Shown here: one piece after another, positions 1 to 10,028 of the stretch
Numbering within the stretch: the first letter of the stretch is position 1
Layout of the letters: every line of letters starts with the position of its first letter
From: Sphacelaria rigidula
Lineage: Eukaryota; Phaeophyceae; Sphacelariales
Reading direction: 5' to 3'
DNA length: 31,651 nucleotides
Assembly: GCA_964200075.2 (NCBI GenBank)
Contig: CAXNAA020000047.1
Coordinates: forward strand, 1-31,651
Position numbers and translations under genes: made by a program
Notes under the pieces: generated by a model
Database searches by the model: none
Told to the model about the DNA's origin: nothing
The model's input: only the letters and a program-made list of their open reading frames with translations

Positions 1-75
1 CATACATACATACATACATACATACATACATACATACATACATACATACATACATACATACATACATACATACAT
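1..75. repeat. (CATA)n microsatellite
   Basis: Near-perfect tetranucleotide CATA repeat from the first base, ending in ACATTACT. It runs off the window edge, so its full length is unknown. Confidence 0.98.
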
Positions 76-754
76 TACTATTTTTTCACAACGCAATGGC
101 ATCCGGCGAAGAAGTATGAATGAAATACCCCGCCCTTTCGTTCAATCCACCACCTTCTTCATCGATATGCTGACCCTTTTCACATTTTTGCAGCAATGTA
201 GAAACCGATGACATGAGCCCCATGCGTGAAAACCGGTAGTACGAAGTAGCTGGCCATGGACGAAAAAGTGGCAACTGCGCTGCGATAGCGCCATATACGT
301 ACCTAAGTCAAGTATGTAGTCTAGATCATGACAAAGTGAAATTGTACAGACACCACAGGACGCGGGGTCTCATTTACGCACAATGTGCTGCTTCATTCAA
401 GGAACAAAAAAAAAAACGTGAGCACACAAAGAGTGCGATAGCCTCGTTGAACCACGACTGGTACGAGCTGTTAGCCTGACGTCCATGTCCATTCATTCTG
501 GAGTGTGTATGTATCCTGCTCCTTTATTCTTCATCTTGTCTTTTCTTCTCTAGGTTCTTCTAGCTACCGAGTGTCTCGGTTATGCTTACCATGGGCACCG
601 TGCATACATCTAATCACACCACGGCTGGAATTGCGAAGGATCAGTAAACGTACGACAAGTCAATAAATCGATAAATTGATGAGTAAAGCATGCAACCGAA
701 TGAAACAGTAACCGCCTGTCCCCCCCTGGCCCCATGGCAATACCCTTCCACAAC
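76..754 (-). other. Probable kinesin intron or 3' region, no exon found
   Basis: Follows the last recognised kinesin exon on the minus strand. Kinesins normally continue here with a D-S-L-G-G-N-like segment and a neck or coiled coil. I searched the minus strand for that segment and saw none, so the next exon probably lies beyond base 1. No repeat other than the CATA run was noticed. Confidence 0.4.
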
Positions 755-977
755 CTTCAAGAAGTGGGTGAGTTTCGAGTTACGATAAGGCACCGGGGCC
801 ACATTTTCCCCGCCCGCTGCCGGCGGAGTGGCTGCTCCTGCTGATGACCGTCTTGCGATAATCGTAGCGTTGCGCGAGAGACACGCCAGGACGTCGCCGA
901 GGCTGGATAGCGACAGGTTGATGTTTTGCGTTTCGTTGAGGCGTTTTCCTTTTGACCCTGAGAGCGACAAACGCTCG
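755..977 (-). CDS. Kinesin exon: switch II helix and L12
   Basis: Starts with the base that completes Ser of DLAGSER and reads [36 protein letters not shown], a 25-residue Ala/Gly/Pro-rich insertion, and [13 protein letters not shown]. The insertion falls in loop L12, which touches the microtubule in other kinesins. The end is set at AAG|GTTGTG (754), a weak donor, because homologues switch to D-S-L-G-G at that residue; GG|GTATTG, eight bases later, is an alternative. Confidence 0.9.
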
Positions 978-3900
978 CTTTTTTTTCCGCGCGCGCGTGT
1001 GTGTGTGTGTGTTTGAGAAATCAGGAATAACAGACGGACGGACGGATGGGTTCGACGAAGGGGACGGAGCAGAGTATCATGCATACATTCGAATAAGTAA
1101 ACAAGCATATATTAGTACATGTGAAATCAGTATTCGTTTCGTCGGTGGAGGGATAGCTAGCATCCACACCCCGACTAAAATGGGCTTGATTTTTCAGCAA
1201 GGTGCCCAGCAATGCCCTCCTTCGATGTGTCCTTTCAAGTTAATCGCCACGATTAGTTCAAACGTATGCGATTCCCCCGCTCTATTCCCGTTCGTCAACC
1301 ATTGCCCGCCCGTGGCTGCGTACTCTCTTTTCCGCTCTGTCTCCAAAAAGCTCCCAAGCCCTCGTGATGATAGGCAAAACAAACTTCGAAGTAATCACTT
1401 ACTTACATCGTGTTCTTGAACCTTATCTCGCACCATGTATGTGATGGTCCTTACGGAGAATGTGCTTCAAAACAATCCACGTTTTTGATTCGCTTTCACG
1501 TACACATCCCCGACACGTATCTTCCGAAACAGCAAAACGTCAAATACATCGTGAACAAAATTGGAGGGACAAGAGAATCCACGGGCGTAGCTGTGGCGAC
1601 CTAACAGTACACATGAATATGTGTATATTCACCGGTAGGGTATTATTTTCACACGTCGAACAGCTCATGAGCTACATGAATATTAATATTACTTCATATT
1701 AATGTGCTGATCCGGATCACGAGCTAGCTCATGTATCCCTTTTTTCTCATATTTGCCCCCTACAGCGCTGGACGCCGAGCACGGGGAATAGCGTAAAGGT
1801 AGTGCGTTGGCTTCTCGGACCCTACTGTCACGTAGTTTGTGTTTTTAGATAAGGGATCCGAGATTCCCCTTCGATTAGTTATTTTTGGGTAGCTCATGAG
1901 CTGTTCGACGTGTGATTATTTTACAAGCTACCTAACTCCACGGTATCACCCTACCGCCCTTCTACTCATATGTAGAAAAGCTGATGTACCCCCATGTTTT
2001 TAGTCATCTCATTTCATGCGAGGCCAATCGAAGCAGTTCGATGATAATACAAGATCAAACCTTCCAAGGGTGTGTTGGGCAGGGTATTTTCTTACATTCG
2101 GGTATTTCGAAGAATCGTACTTCAAGATCCCGAAATTTGGGTAAAGTATTGAGATCGTACTCAACAAAATCGAGGTATTGGGTAGAGTAATGCGATCGTA
2201 CCGAATCCACCCATATTGGGGGGGAGTTTTGGAGATCGGACCATCGCAACACAAAACTTGGGAGGGTAAGTAAATACCCGGGTATTCATCGTACCCAACA
2301 CACCCTTGAAACCTTCCATATAATACCTGCCGGCTAGGTCAACAAGGTGCAGCTTTCCTAACCGTACACCACCGCTAGCCTTGCCAGCTGTCCCTTTTCC
2401 GTGCTCGCCGACGCCGCTGGCACCGCTGCCTGACGAAGAACCTTGATCAGCCCGCTGACTTTCCACGTGAAAGGAGAGGATAGAATGACTTCGGGATGAG
2501 TGCTCGTTGCAGTCAGTAGCCGCTGTGGCGCGGACAGCGTCCCCCTTAGACACCAGCCGCAACGCCTCCGCCGGAGATGTGACGGCCTGCCGGAGACCCG
2601 GTCCGCTTAGGAATACTCCAGCCTGTTCGTGTTTATGTGCGTCGGAGGTTTTTTGCTTTGTTTTGTTGTGTTTTGTAAAGGTATCACTGAGGCGTACGGA
2701 TTCATTGGTAGTAGCACACGTGCCTTGAGTATGGGCGGGTGGTGACAATGATTATGAAACCCTCTAGAGTGTGACACGCACTTTGGAGTACGACACGCAC
2801 TATAGAGTACGGCACGCACTAGAGCACGACACGCTCTAGAGTATGACACGCTTTAGAGCATTTCACGCACTAGAGTATGTATGTTGCTGTCCCATCTAGA
2901 GGATATGTTGCCATCCCATCGAGAGTATGACACGCACTGGAGCATGGCACGCACTGGAGCATGACACGCACATGCACCCTGGGGTGTGACGCGCACTAGA
3001 ATACCACACGATGGAAAATGACACACGCATACCTCGGGGCACTCTCGAACTTCAATTCTCCCGGTTCTGGCCGCCACAGCGGTTCTATTGCTTCCCTTGC
3101 TGCTGCTCGCCGCCAGCGACGCCAGGCTGCCGTCGTATGACCGCGATGCAAGGTCAGTCCCACTCCCTACTCCTCCTTGGCCATGGGACGTGGACATGGA
3201 CATGGACATGCTTGATGAGCCCATGGCAGTAGTGGCTGTGCCGCTCATGGATCGCCAAGAGGATCGCAGAGAAGCAGCCCCATGCTGTTTTTTCATCAAG
3301 AAAAAGAAATATATATGCGCAGTATATATATGTATATATGTATAGGTACACGTCGTATGTGTATGTAGTATACGAGGAGGGAATGAACACTGAATGAGAA
3401 AACCCAGGTATCGCAGGGAAGCGCCCCAAGCAGGCCTGTACTGTTTTTTTCTCACGAGAACGAATACGAAAACAAAGCGGTTCACTGCGGTGGTCACCAA
3501 TAGGTAATACCGAGTGTCATTCGAACCATGTCTCCTTACAGTACTTGATTGTGTTTTCTTCGTTTTGGGCAAAAATCTATCTGTCCCTGTCGTCAACCTA
3601 TCGTCAACCTGCCGTCTATGCGTTCGGCTTCGAGCCATCGCTGGTTGTATTGACTCCAACATGCGGCGACAAAACCGGCGGCTTTTGTACTTTTTCGGTG
3701 GAGAGTCCGACCCTTTCATGAAAAATATCGAGACTTACTTTTGCTCATTGTCAGCATGTTCTACGTGTGTTCGTGTGTCTGTACGCTGGTTTTTCGCTAT
3801 ACGTTTGTCCCATGGGTGTCACTGATTACAGACAAACCAACAGTTTTGTGTCCATCAACGGTAAAATTTCATTCCTTGACTCTTGAGCGACTAAGTTTCA

Positions 3901-5008
3901 TTTCACATACTGGTCCATGTTGAGTCGGTGTAGACTTCTCTCTCGGTCTATTTGCACCTGAACCTTGATCAATCTAGAACGCACGTCACTACTAAGGGAG
4001 ATATCGATCGGTCTTATTGTTGTAGTGACAACCGTACTATACACATGAACAAGTATGCAGGTCAGCACGTGTTCATCAGAGGGATCGGTCGAACAAGTAC
4101 TGGACATGCTGCACTACTGTCTCCATATTTTCGTCACACTCTGAATAACACCCCCTCCCCTTCTCCGGGACGACACCATGGTTTCACGGAATCAATCCGT
4201 CTCTGCTCCGGTGTACGTCTTGCATCTTGAACTCCCAGATTGAGTTAGCACTCCTCTACCCGCGTCAACTCTCATCATACAAACTCAGTCAAACTCTTTT
4301 TGTATGCTCACGTACGTCCTCACGCTTTCCACGCCTAAAATCAGACACTACTGCCAGTAGCTGTGAGAAAAGAGGCAAACTAGACGCATCTGGCGGAAAT
4401 TAAACCCGCGTTCTCTCCACTCTAACGGTGTCAGTTGGATCATTTTAATTTAGGCCACCGGGGCATGGCGGTGACTATTGTTGAGGCATGCAGGGATGGA
4501 GATTGTCTCATGCACACCACCGAAACCACCATTGCTTGAAGAAAGGTAATGTGCAAATACATTCTCGGTAAGCCGCCGAATGAGCAGGAGCTGCACTCTA
4601 CTTGACAATGCTGGTACTAAAAGAGCTCGGAAATAGTTTGTCTAGCCATCAACCAGTTGAATGGTAAATAATGGTTTGGCCATCGAGCGGCGCAGCCGCA
4701 AGGCAAAAAGCCCCCCCGGTAGAGGGAGCCCCGCCGGAGGCACGTTTTGACGCGATTTGGCCTCACTAGAGCTGAAAAATACGTTACATTTGGGGCAATT
4801 TTCAAGGTAAATAATGATTTGAAACCACTATCCAAAATTTTCATGTACTGTACCCATCACCATCATTACCATTATTACTATTATAATGATAATGGTCACT
4901 TATAACTAGTACCATTTCCTAGTTCTAGGTACCACGCTAGTCTCAGGCAGAGATTCAACGGTGTCACTAAGAATTCACGCATACATGTATCATTGTTATC
5001 ACTGTTAT

Positions 5009-5039
<31 letters not shown>

Positions 5040-7087
5040 TCTACATTTATGATTATTATGATCTTGATTATGAATATGCTTATGATTATAGTTCATCATA
5101 TTGCTATCATAATTTCTCTATGTTTATTAACATCATTATTATTTTCAGAACATCATCATTATTTTCATCATTATCGTTGTGAAAATAATAATTACCATTA
5201 TCTCTGCGCACTAGCCCGATCTCTCGAATCCGCGGCGTGTATATGTGTGTATTAAGACAAAAATAAAAATAAAATGAATATCAAAATCGTAGCACCAAGA
5301 CAAGAATATATTCAAGACCTCAAGAACAAAATAACGAGGAGGAACATCGTACTAATACCCACTCACAAACTTCAACAGTGCAACAGCAGAATGCTGCGTC
5401 CAACACCTTTGTTTTCAGTACTTACTGATGAGCTAGTGACCGCGGGGAGCAAACATCAGTCCGTTCGCACCACATAGAGGGAAAGAACACAGAAGGTGTA
5501 CGCGGATCAAGCGATTCGATGAACACCGTCGACGGGCTGCTAGACTACTCAATCAAATGCCCGAACATAATAAAAGTGCAAGGCAAATTCGAAGGCGGGG
5601 AACGTATATGTCGATCCCCTGACACCACCGAGTCGTTCGAATAACGAGGGCGGGAGGTCCGATTTAGCAAGAGCAAGATCAACGAATTTCATAGCACCTC
5701 GCCCGCAGAGTCTGCCCCCGTCCAGCCTCCACGTCCTCCCGCACTGCTGCTGCCAAACCCCACGGCGCCGCTCGAGCCGCGATCCTCCGCATGATGAGCA
5801 CCGTTCTCCAGAAGGTTCCGAAACTGGTTGTTGTACAGCTCCACGTAGCTCATGCGCACGATAAATATGGTGTCCGGCTCGCGGGCTGTTGCCGTTTCCG
5901 GTTTACGGGGAGGGGTACGGGGAAGAGGATAGCGTCGGGGGGAAAAGACCCTATGGCAGTAAATATGAGCAAGGGAATGTTTGGCGGTGTTGCAAATTTG
6001 CTGGGGTTCGCTCCAGGAAGCTTCTTACGCGTTCCTTCGTGCGTGTTGTCATGCGTTTATCTTGATTCTAGATAGGACGCTAGGAATTTCGGTTCGGGCG
6101 CCCTGGAAGGGTAGAACCCTACATATTGTACTGCCAACGACAAACAGTGCGATAAATCGAGAGAGAAGATGGGAAAGGGTTGGCCGTGGGAGCTACTGGT
6201 GTGAACTAACTGTACACTTGCAACCATTTTTGTCGGGTTTTTGTTTTTTGGTCTGAAAAATGGACGTTTCTTCGGCATTCTGTTCCTAGGGGGGCGGGAG
6301 GCGTTCTTACCGGACATGCGCCGTATCATGTTGAACATCTCTTGCACGGCGCGCGGGGTCATGCCGGGCTGTGTTGGCGTCCCCATCATTGTGTGCGTCT
6401 TGCCTGACCCCGTGTGTCCATAGGCAAAAATCGTAGAGTTGTATCTTTCATATCACCACGTCATCGAAACATATCCGGGGGGGGGAAGGGCAGGGGTGTA
6501 CAGGTGGGGCAAGGCGGGGGGAGAAAGGAGCGATGAGCCAAGCTTTCTCTGCACCGTAAACCAAGCACAATCAACAGCAACAATATATTCCGCCAAGAGC
6601 TCGACGAATACCTGTAAACACAGCGACGTTGCACACTCCCCGTGCCAGAGGTTTGTACCGAAGCACCCGCCCTTTGCTATTGAAACCCATTGCAACCGTT
6701 AAAGCCAGTTTGCGAACGCGACGTTTTTCGACGGCGACGGTGCTCGTGACACTCGCAGAGAGAGGGCGAGCAAGCTGTTACCATTGGAAAGACAGAGTCG
6801 AGATGTATCCGCCATTAGATAGATCTGCTTCAGCAGCGCAGGCAAGTTACTGCGCCGGGCGAAAAATCGACTCCGAAACATAATACCAAGGTATGCAAGC
6901 AACGGAGGACGCTCTGGCAACTGGCATGCACACGGCTCTACATACAGCCGGAGGTGTTACAGTACAACCGTGCTCCATTGAGCTCCTTCTCTCACCCGTC
7001 GATGGCGGATATCACGAGGGGCCGGGCGAAGTCGTACACCGCGGCCTGCGTCGCTTCAGGGTCGAAAACCCTGTCGAATGCAAACGT
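755..7087 (-). CDS. Kinesin motor-domain protein, partial, six exons
   Basis: ATP-driven microtubule motor. Exons on the minus strand are 7087-6996, 6444-6311, 5885-5698, 3284-3033, 2622-2327 and 977-755; phases join without a break into 395 codons. In order one sees FAFDRVF, the P-loop [21 protein letters not shown], switch I NEHSSRSH, switch II LVDLAGSER (split by an intron after DLAG), [17 protein letters not shown] and [12 protein letters not shown]. All three nucleotide-contact motifs are intact, so the motor should hydrolyse ATP. Three loops carry long Ser/Gly/Ala-rich insertions. The start, the neck, the stalk and any cargo domain are missing, so motor polarity cannot be fixed. PGMTPRAV after the P-loop and SLGDV in the switch II helix recall kinesin-14 proteins, but this is only a suggestion. 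Introns of 410-2413 bases hold transposons and a minisatellite. Confidence 0.93.
1650..1914. mobile_element. TIR element with 8-base target duplication, family M1, copy 1
   Basis: Perfect 26-base inverted termini at 1650-1675 and 1889-1914, starting CACACGTCGAACAGCTC, with the inner palindrome CAGCTCATGAGCTG. The direct repeat ATTATTTT flanks both ends (1642-1649 and 1915-1922). There is no coding capacity. Related to the element at 16194-16452. Outside it, CGGTAGGGT at 1633 and ACCCTACCG at 1950 are also inverted and could be an older outer element or chance. Confidence 0.85.
2065..2308. mobile_element. hAT-type MITE, 244 bases
   Basis: Perfect 15-base terminal inverted repeats, CAAGGGTGTGTTGGG at 2065-2079 and its complement at 2294-2308. 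They are flanked on both sides by the identical 8-base direct repeat AAACCTTC (2057-2064 and 2309-2316). An 8-base target duplication and termini starting CA(A/G)GGGTG are the hallmark of hAT transposons. It has no coding capacity for a transposase. Confidence 0.88.
2327..2622 (-). CDS. Kinesin exon: switch I to DLAG
   Basis: Begins [20 protein letters not shown] and continues to switch I ([11 protein letters not shown]), then FHVES, a Ser/Gly-rich insertion of about 30 residues, and [10 protein letters not shown]. The acceptor is CACGAACAG at 2623 in phase 0. The donor GGCAG|GTATTA at 2326 leaves AG, which with C of the next exon gives the Ser of DLAGSER. A transposon target duplication ends ten bases downstream of this donor. 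Confidence 0.93.
2623..3032 (-). other. Kinesin intron, 410 bases, mostly minisatellite
   Basis: Donor GTATGC; acceptor CGAACAG. More than half of it is the minisatellite at 2762-3005. Confidence 0.8.
2762..3005. repeat. 17-21 base degenerate minisatellite
   Basis: About twelve imperfect units of the form GAGTATGACACGCACTA, for example at 2785, 2804 and 2821, interrupted at 2880-2925 by two GTTGC-TCCCATC units. It lies wholly inside a kinesin intron. Confidence 0.85.
3033..3284 (-). CDS. Kinesin exon: low-complexity loop insertion
   Basis: Eighty-four codons in phase 0. Most are Ser, Gly, Ala and Met rich, including SMSMSMSTS over a (CATGGA)n stretch, before the exon returns to the motor core at [10 protein letters not shown], the strand that carries L-x-I-R-E-H-P in other kinesins. 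The acceptor is ACAG at 3285, chosen because the frame above it is AT repeat; this boundary is less sure than the donor GAG|GTATGC at 3032. Confidence 0.75.
4350..4466 (-). repeat. tRNA-derived SINE-like fragment
   Basis: On the minus strand a CCCCGGTGGCCTAA start (A-box-like TGGCCTAAATT) is followed about 45 bases on by GCGGGTTTAATTTCC, a decayed B box. The copy at 11975 begins with almost the same CCCCGGTGGTCCAA and has GGCTCGAACCCC at the matching place. Both continue with a pyrimidine-rich segment containing CAGAT and GTCT. It is too decayed to be a working tRNA. Confidence 0.4.
4853..5190. repeat. AT-rich cryptic trinucleotide tract with (TTG)n
   Basis: Mostly ATT, ATC and TTG triplets, with a clean (TTG)10 at 5011-5040 and a short palindrome ACCATTAT...ATAATGGT at 4868-4896. 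Open frames here only reflect the triplet repeat. Confidence 0.85.
5698..5885 (-). CDS. Kinesin exon: SYVELYNN and start of loop insertion
   Basis: Reads [20 protein letters not shown] and then [11 protein letters not shown]. The family usually has YNE at this place; here it is YNN. After the LL the exon runs into a Gly/Ser-rich tail ([10 protein letters not shown]) that begins the first loop insertion. The donor is GAG|GTGCTA at 5697, in phase 0; the next in-frame codon after it is a Leu and then a stop, so an intron is needed. Confidence 0.88.
5886..6310 (-). other. Kinesin intron, 425 bases
   Basis: Donor GTAAGA; acceptor GGCAACAG. Nothing else recognised. Confidence 0.8.
6311..6444 (-). 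CDS. Kinesin exon: P-loop (Walker A)
   Basis: Encodes [20 protein letters not shown] followed by [25 protein letters not shown] is the kinesin P-loop with His in place of the more common Gln. The donor TCCG|GTAAGA is a near-consensus site. The exon ends in phase 1, matching the next exon, which begins with the two remaining bases of an Ala codon. Confidence 0.93.
6445..6995 (-). other. Kinesin intron, 551 bases
   Basis: Donor GTGAGA; acceptor GATATGAAAG. A G-rich stretch lies at 6477-6523. No repeat or exon recognised inside. Confidence 0.75.
6996..7087 (-). CDS. Kinesin exon: first motor strands
   Basis: Thirty codons plus two bases, opening [10 protein letters not shown] and ending at ISAIDG, typical of the kinesin core before the P-loop. 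The acceptor is placed after GGAACAG at 7088; the frame stays open upstream (through a CRPLEQ stretch), so the exon may start earlier. The donor is GG|GTGAGA at 6995; its two overhanging bases plus A of the next exon make the Gly codon of the G-Y-N motif. The usual VRxRP strand was not found upstream. Confidence 0.85.
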
Positions 7088-7411
7088 CTGTTCCAAAGGG
7101 CGACAGGATACGGGCATGGATATATGCACGGCGAAGCTTTGAGACACTACTCTGGAACCCTCCGTAGTTACGCTTCAGTCGATGCCCCAGTCACCCTGGG
7201 ATACTCAGCGTTGTTCCTTTTTTGCGTCGATACCCCGTATGGCATAGTAGTGACGGTACTGGAAAAGCACGCCTACGTCTGTCACCATGGGTTCGAGAGA
7301 TCGGGCTAATGTACGGAGATGATCATAATCATAATCATAATCATAACAGCAACAGAGACAATAACGATAAGGATAACGATGAGGGTAACGATAACGAAAA
7401 CAAGAAACAAA

Positions 7412-7443
<32 letters not shown>

Positions 7444-8467
7444 TGTGAAACAAGCTTCGCTCGGGGTGAGGCAGTAGAACGTTGTCGTGCCCGGCTGCCG
7501 AAGGATCTCCAAAGCGAGGTGTGATTTTCTCTTTGACGTTCAGGCAAGGATGCGGCCGTGACCAAGGGTAGGCTAGAAGAACGAGTGAACGGGTCGGTAC
7601 GGCTGTACTGGTCCCCTTCAACCGGGGTTCATGCGGTGACTCTTTTTGTTTTGGGCTCTTTATACCGCAGACCCTGTTGCCTAGGCTGCTCACGATCCCG
7701 TTTCACAGGTTTGAACGTTTCGAGTCCGCTCGTGTGTGTCACTGGCGGACTCAGTTCCTGGGACTGTTTCTCCAGCTTACATGTGCATTTGGATGTTCAT
7801 TACGCTCACATATGTGGTCTCTACATCACCCCCCCTTCTGACGCGCCTCAAGCCTCTCTATTCGAGGGACTGAGGCGATCATTCATGGAAAGAATGATAT
7901 CAACGTGGATTCCTCATTGTATGTGTGTTATGATACCATTGTACTGGCCTGTGTGTGACCGTGTCATATCCTCTATACTGGCGTGTAGAGTAAACACAAG
8001 ACGATAAATTTTATATACATCCAGGTTCATGTAATGAGCATACTTGTGTCGGCGGTTGGTGATTTGGTCACCTGATCGCGGCATCTGTGAGATCTGTGTG
8101 ATCAGTACAGATTCTGACGCCCCATAGATGCTGATTCATGGCGATTCAGTGTAAAACCTCGTGTTTTCACATGGGAATGGGTTGTAGTCTCGCGTTTTGC
8201 TTGGACTCTGAACCCATGGTGATTACCGCATGATATGGTAATACTTGCGTCTGGGGAAGACAAATATCGAGAAAAAAATAAAACGGTGACTGTTATTTGT
8301 GTGTCTGGAGTGGTATACTCCAAAATAACAACAATTCCACGGCTATCCTCGCCAGCAATACCCCTATTTTGCTGGTAAGAGCTCAGACCTTTGGGTCGAG
8401 TCTCGCTTCACCGCTGATGTCCTTGCGGTCGCGGTGACCATGGCATCGATTCTCTCTTGTCTAGATT
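7088..8467. other. Unassigned stretch upstream of the kinesin exons
   Basis: Should hold the missing first kinesin exon or exons, but no VRxRP-type strand was recognised. A minus-strand frame at 7450-7560 (containing KEKITPRFGDP) looks coding-like yet has no convincing splice sites. ATAATC and AAT repeats lie at 7321-7441. The rest shows nothing. Confidence 0.4.
7321..7441. repeat. (ATAATC)n and (AAT)n microsatellites
   Basis: Four CATAAT units at 7323-7346, a degenerate GATAACGA region, then a clean (AAT)10 run at 7412-7441. Confidence 0.92.
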
Positions 8468-10010
8468 TTATACCGAACGCATCTGCATGCAGCGGGAAAT
8501 TTCCCTGCAAGTGCACGTTTCCGGGCATAGTTTTTTTGGGAAACTTGGTTTCCACATGAACAGCTTCACTGACCCGTTTTTTTTCCTCGTGGTACGAAAC
8601 GGCGGGTCTGGTGGAGGCGCGCTATCCAGTCTGTGCTTGATTCTGTACGCGTCTATGAGATGCTGACATTGGGGTGCCTCGTCCGCTTGATACTCCAGGT
8701 CAGCCGACGGGCCGTAACCTTTGAGTCTGAGGCAGTATTCATAGTTGAGGTCGCGTTTCCGCCCTGGACCTCGTTCATGACCCACTATTTTGTCAACGGT
8801 GTAGCATTAAATTGTTGATTGTGCTGCGTCTGGGCGGTCTACCTCTGAAAGAGACAGTCTTTTTCCTACGAAAAAGTCGGCAAGGCGATCAGAATCGGGT
8901 GCCGGTGCTTTCTCCTGTGCGTATTGTACTTTCGAGTGAGCCAAGTGTACGGAGTCGCCCAACTTCACTTTGTATACTGTGGCGAAAATTTGGAACAGAT
9001 AGTGTGAGGACCTCGCCAAGGTGACAGCACTTTTGGATTTGGGCCGTCTGCATCTTGTCATGGTTTGTATAGTGATACTTTTTGTACCGGTTCGAATGTG
9101 GGAAAAGACTTGAGTTTTGTCATTGCTTGCTTTCTGCTTGTCTGCGCCTTCTTGCAGATTACGTCTTGCGAGTTCGAAAGCCAGCTGTAAATTGTCTCTC
9201 TGCTGTTTCGTGTACTCTTCGACATCTGTTGCATGTCCCTCATCTGGGATGCCTAGAATTATATCAACTGGCAACTTTGGTTGCCTTCGGAACAATAAGA
9301 AGTACGGGGTTTCTTGCACCGCTGTGTTGAATGAGGTGTTGTACACCAATTGAACATACGGCAACATTGTCGCCCAGTCGCCTTGCTTGACTGAACTGTG
9401 CATTGCCAGCATCGTGTATCACGTTGAGTGTACCCACTCTGAAACTGGGTTGCCTTGCAGTCTGAACGGAGTCGTGCGGGTTTTCTCGAATTGCAGCAGA
9501 GTCTGTAGCTGGTAAATCACTTGGTTCTCACATTCTCTGCCTTGACCAGAGTGCAACTTTTCCGGAATGCCGAGTGTTGATAAAAATCTATCGGCGAGCA
9601 TTTGTGCTACGGTAACGGCTGATTTGTTTGGGATCGGGATTAAAAAGTGCATGACATGTCAAGTGATTCATCACGGACATGACGTATTTGCATGGCACTC
9701 CAGCTGAAGAGTTCGAAATCGTCTTATACTCGACCAAGTCTCTCGATACACGTTGAAACGGTCTTTCTACAGGTATATGGCCTGTAAGGAGTTTTGGACG
9801 ATTGCGGGCTGTTTTCCGATGTTGGCAGACCTGGCAGTCTCTACACCAATTTCATACGTCTCGGCTTTTTGACGGCCACCATTACTTCGCTCTGACTTTT
9901 CCGTGAGTCGGTTTGAAACTGAGGTGGTCTCCCGATAATGCGTGATCGTGATACGAGTGTAGTACGAACCTTATTAGGGCTTTGGGTAATACTACTTGAT
10001 CACGAAAAGT
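8468..10010 (-). pseudogene. Broken Ty3/gypsy integrase with chromodomain
   Basis: Remnant of the 3' end of a pol polyprotein, which would insert retroelement cDNA into the genome. From 10010 downward: QVVLPKALIRFVLHSYHDHA (H of the zinc-binding domain), CRDCQVCQHRK (its two Cys), RDLVEYKT (first catalytic Asp), IPIPNKSAVTVAQML, EKLHSGQGRE, NPVSE (catalytic Glu), YNTSFNTAVQETPYFLLF, and at 8790-8640 a chromodomain-like DKIVGHERG...RLKGYGPSADL. The second catalytic Asp is Gly (HSGQG). There are in-frame stops at 9882-9884, 9852-9854, 9419-9421 and 8807-8809 and a one-base frameshift in a T/A run near 9641-9646. Protease, reverse transcriptase and RNase H are absent upstream. It is dead. The chromodomain after integrase marks the chromovirus branch. 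Confidence 0.9.
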
Positions 10011-10028
10011 GCTTCTTTCCCGGAGATG

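Larger units (their letters stand above)
978..2326 (-). other. Kinesin intron, 1349 bases, with two transposons
   Basis: Donor GTATTA, acceptor AAAAAAAAG after a (GT/CA)n tract at 997-1013. It holds two non-autonomous elements, at 2065-2308 and 1650-1914. The rest shows nothing recognised. Confidence 0.8.
3285..5697 (-). other. Kinesin intron, 2413 bases
   Basis: Longest kinesin intron. It holds a SINE-like piece at 4350-4466, an AT-rich trinucleotide tract with a (TTG)n run at 4853-5190 and an alternating AT/TA stretch at 3308-3345. No exon with a kinesin motif was found inside. Confidence 0.7.

Noticed and set aside
4896-5255. Open frames rich in Asn, His, Tyr, Cys or Ile near 5000
   Set aside because: They are translations of the triplet repeats and not genes.
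7450-7560. Minus-strand KEKITPRFGDPSAAGHDNVLL as the missing kinesin first exon
   Set aside because: No VRxRP strand and no convincing donor in the right phase toward the acceptor at 7088.
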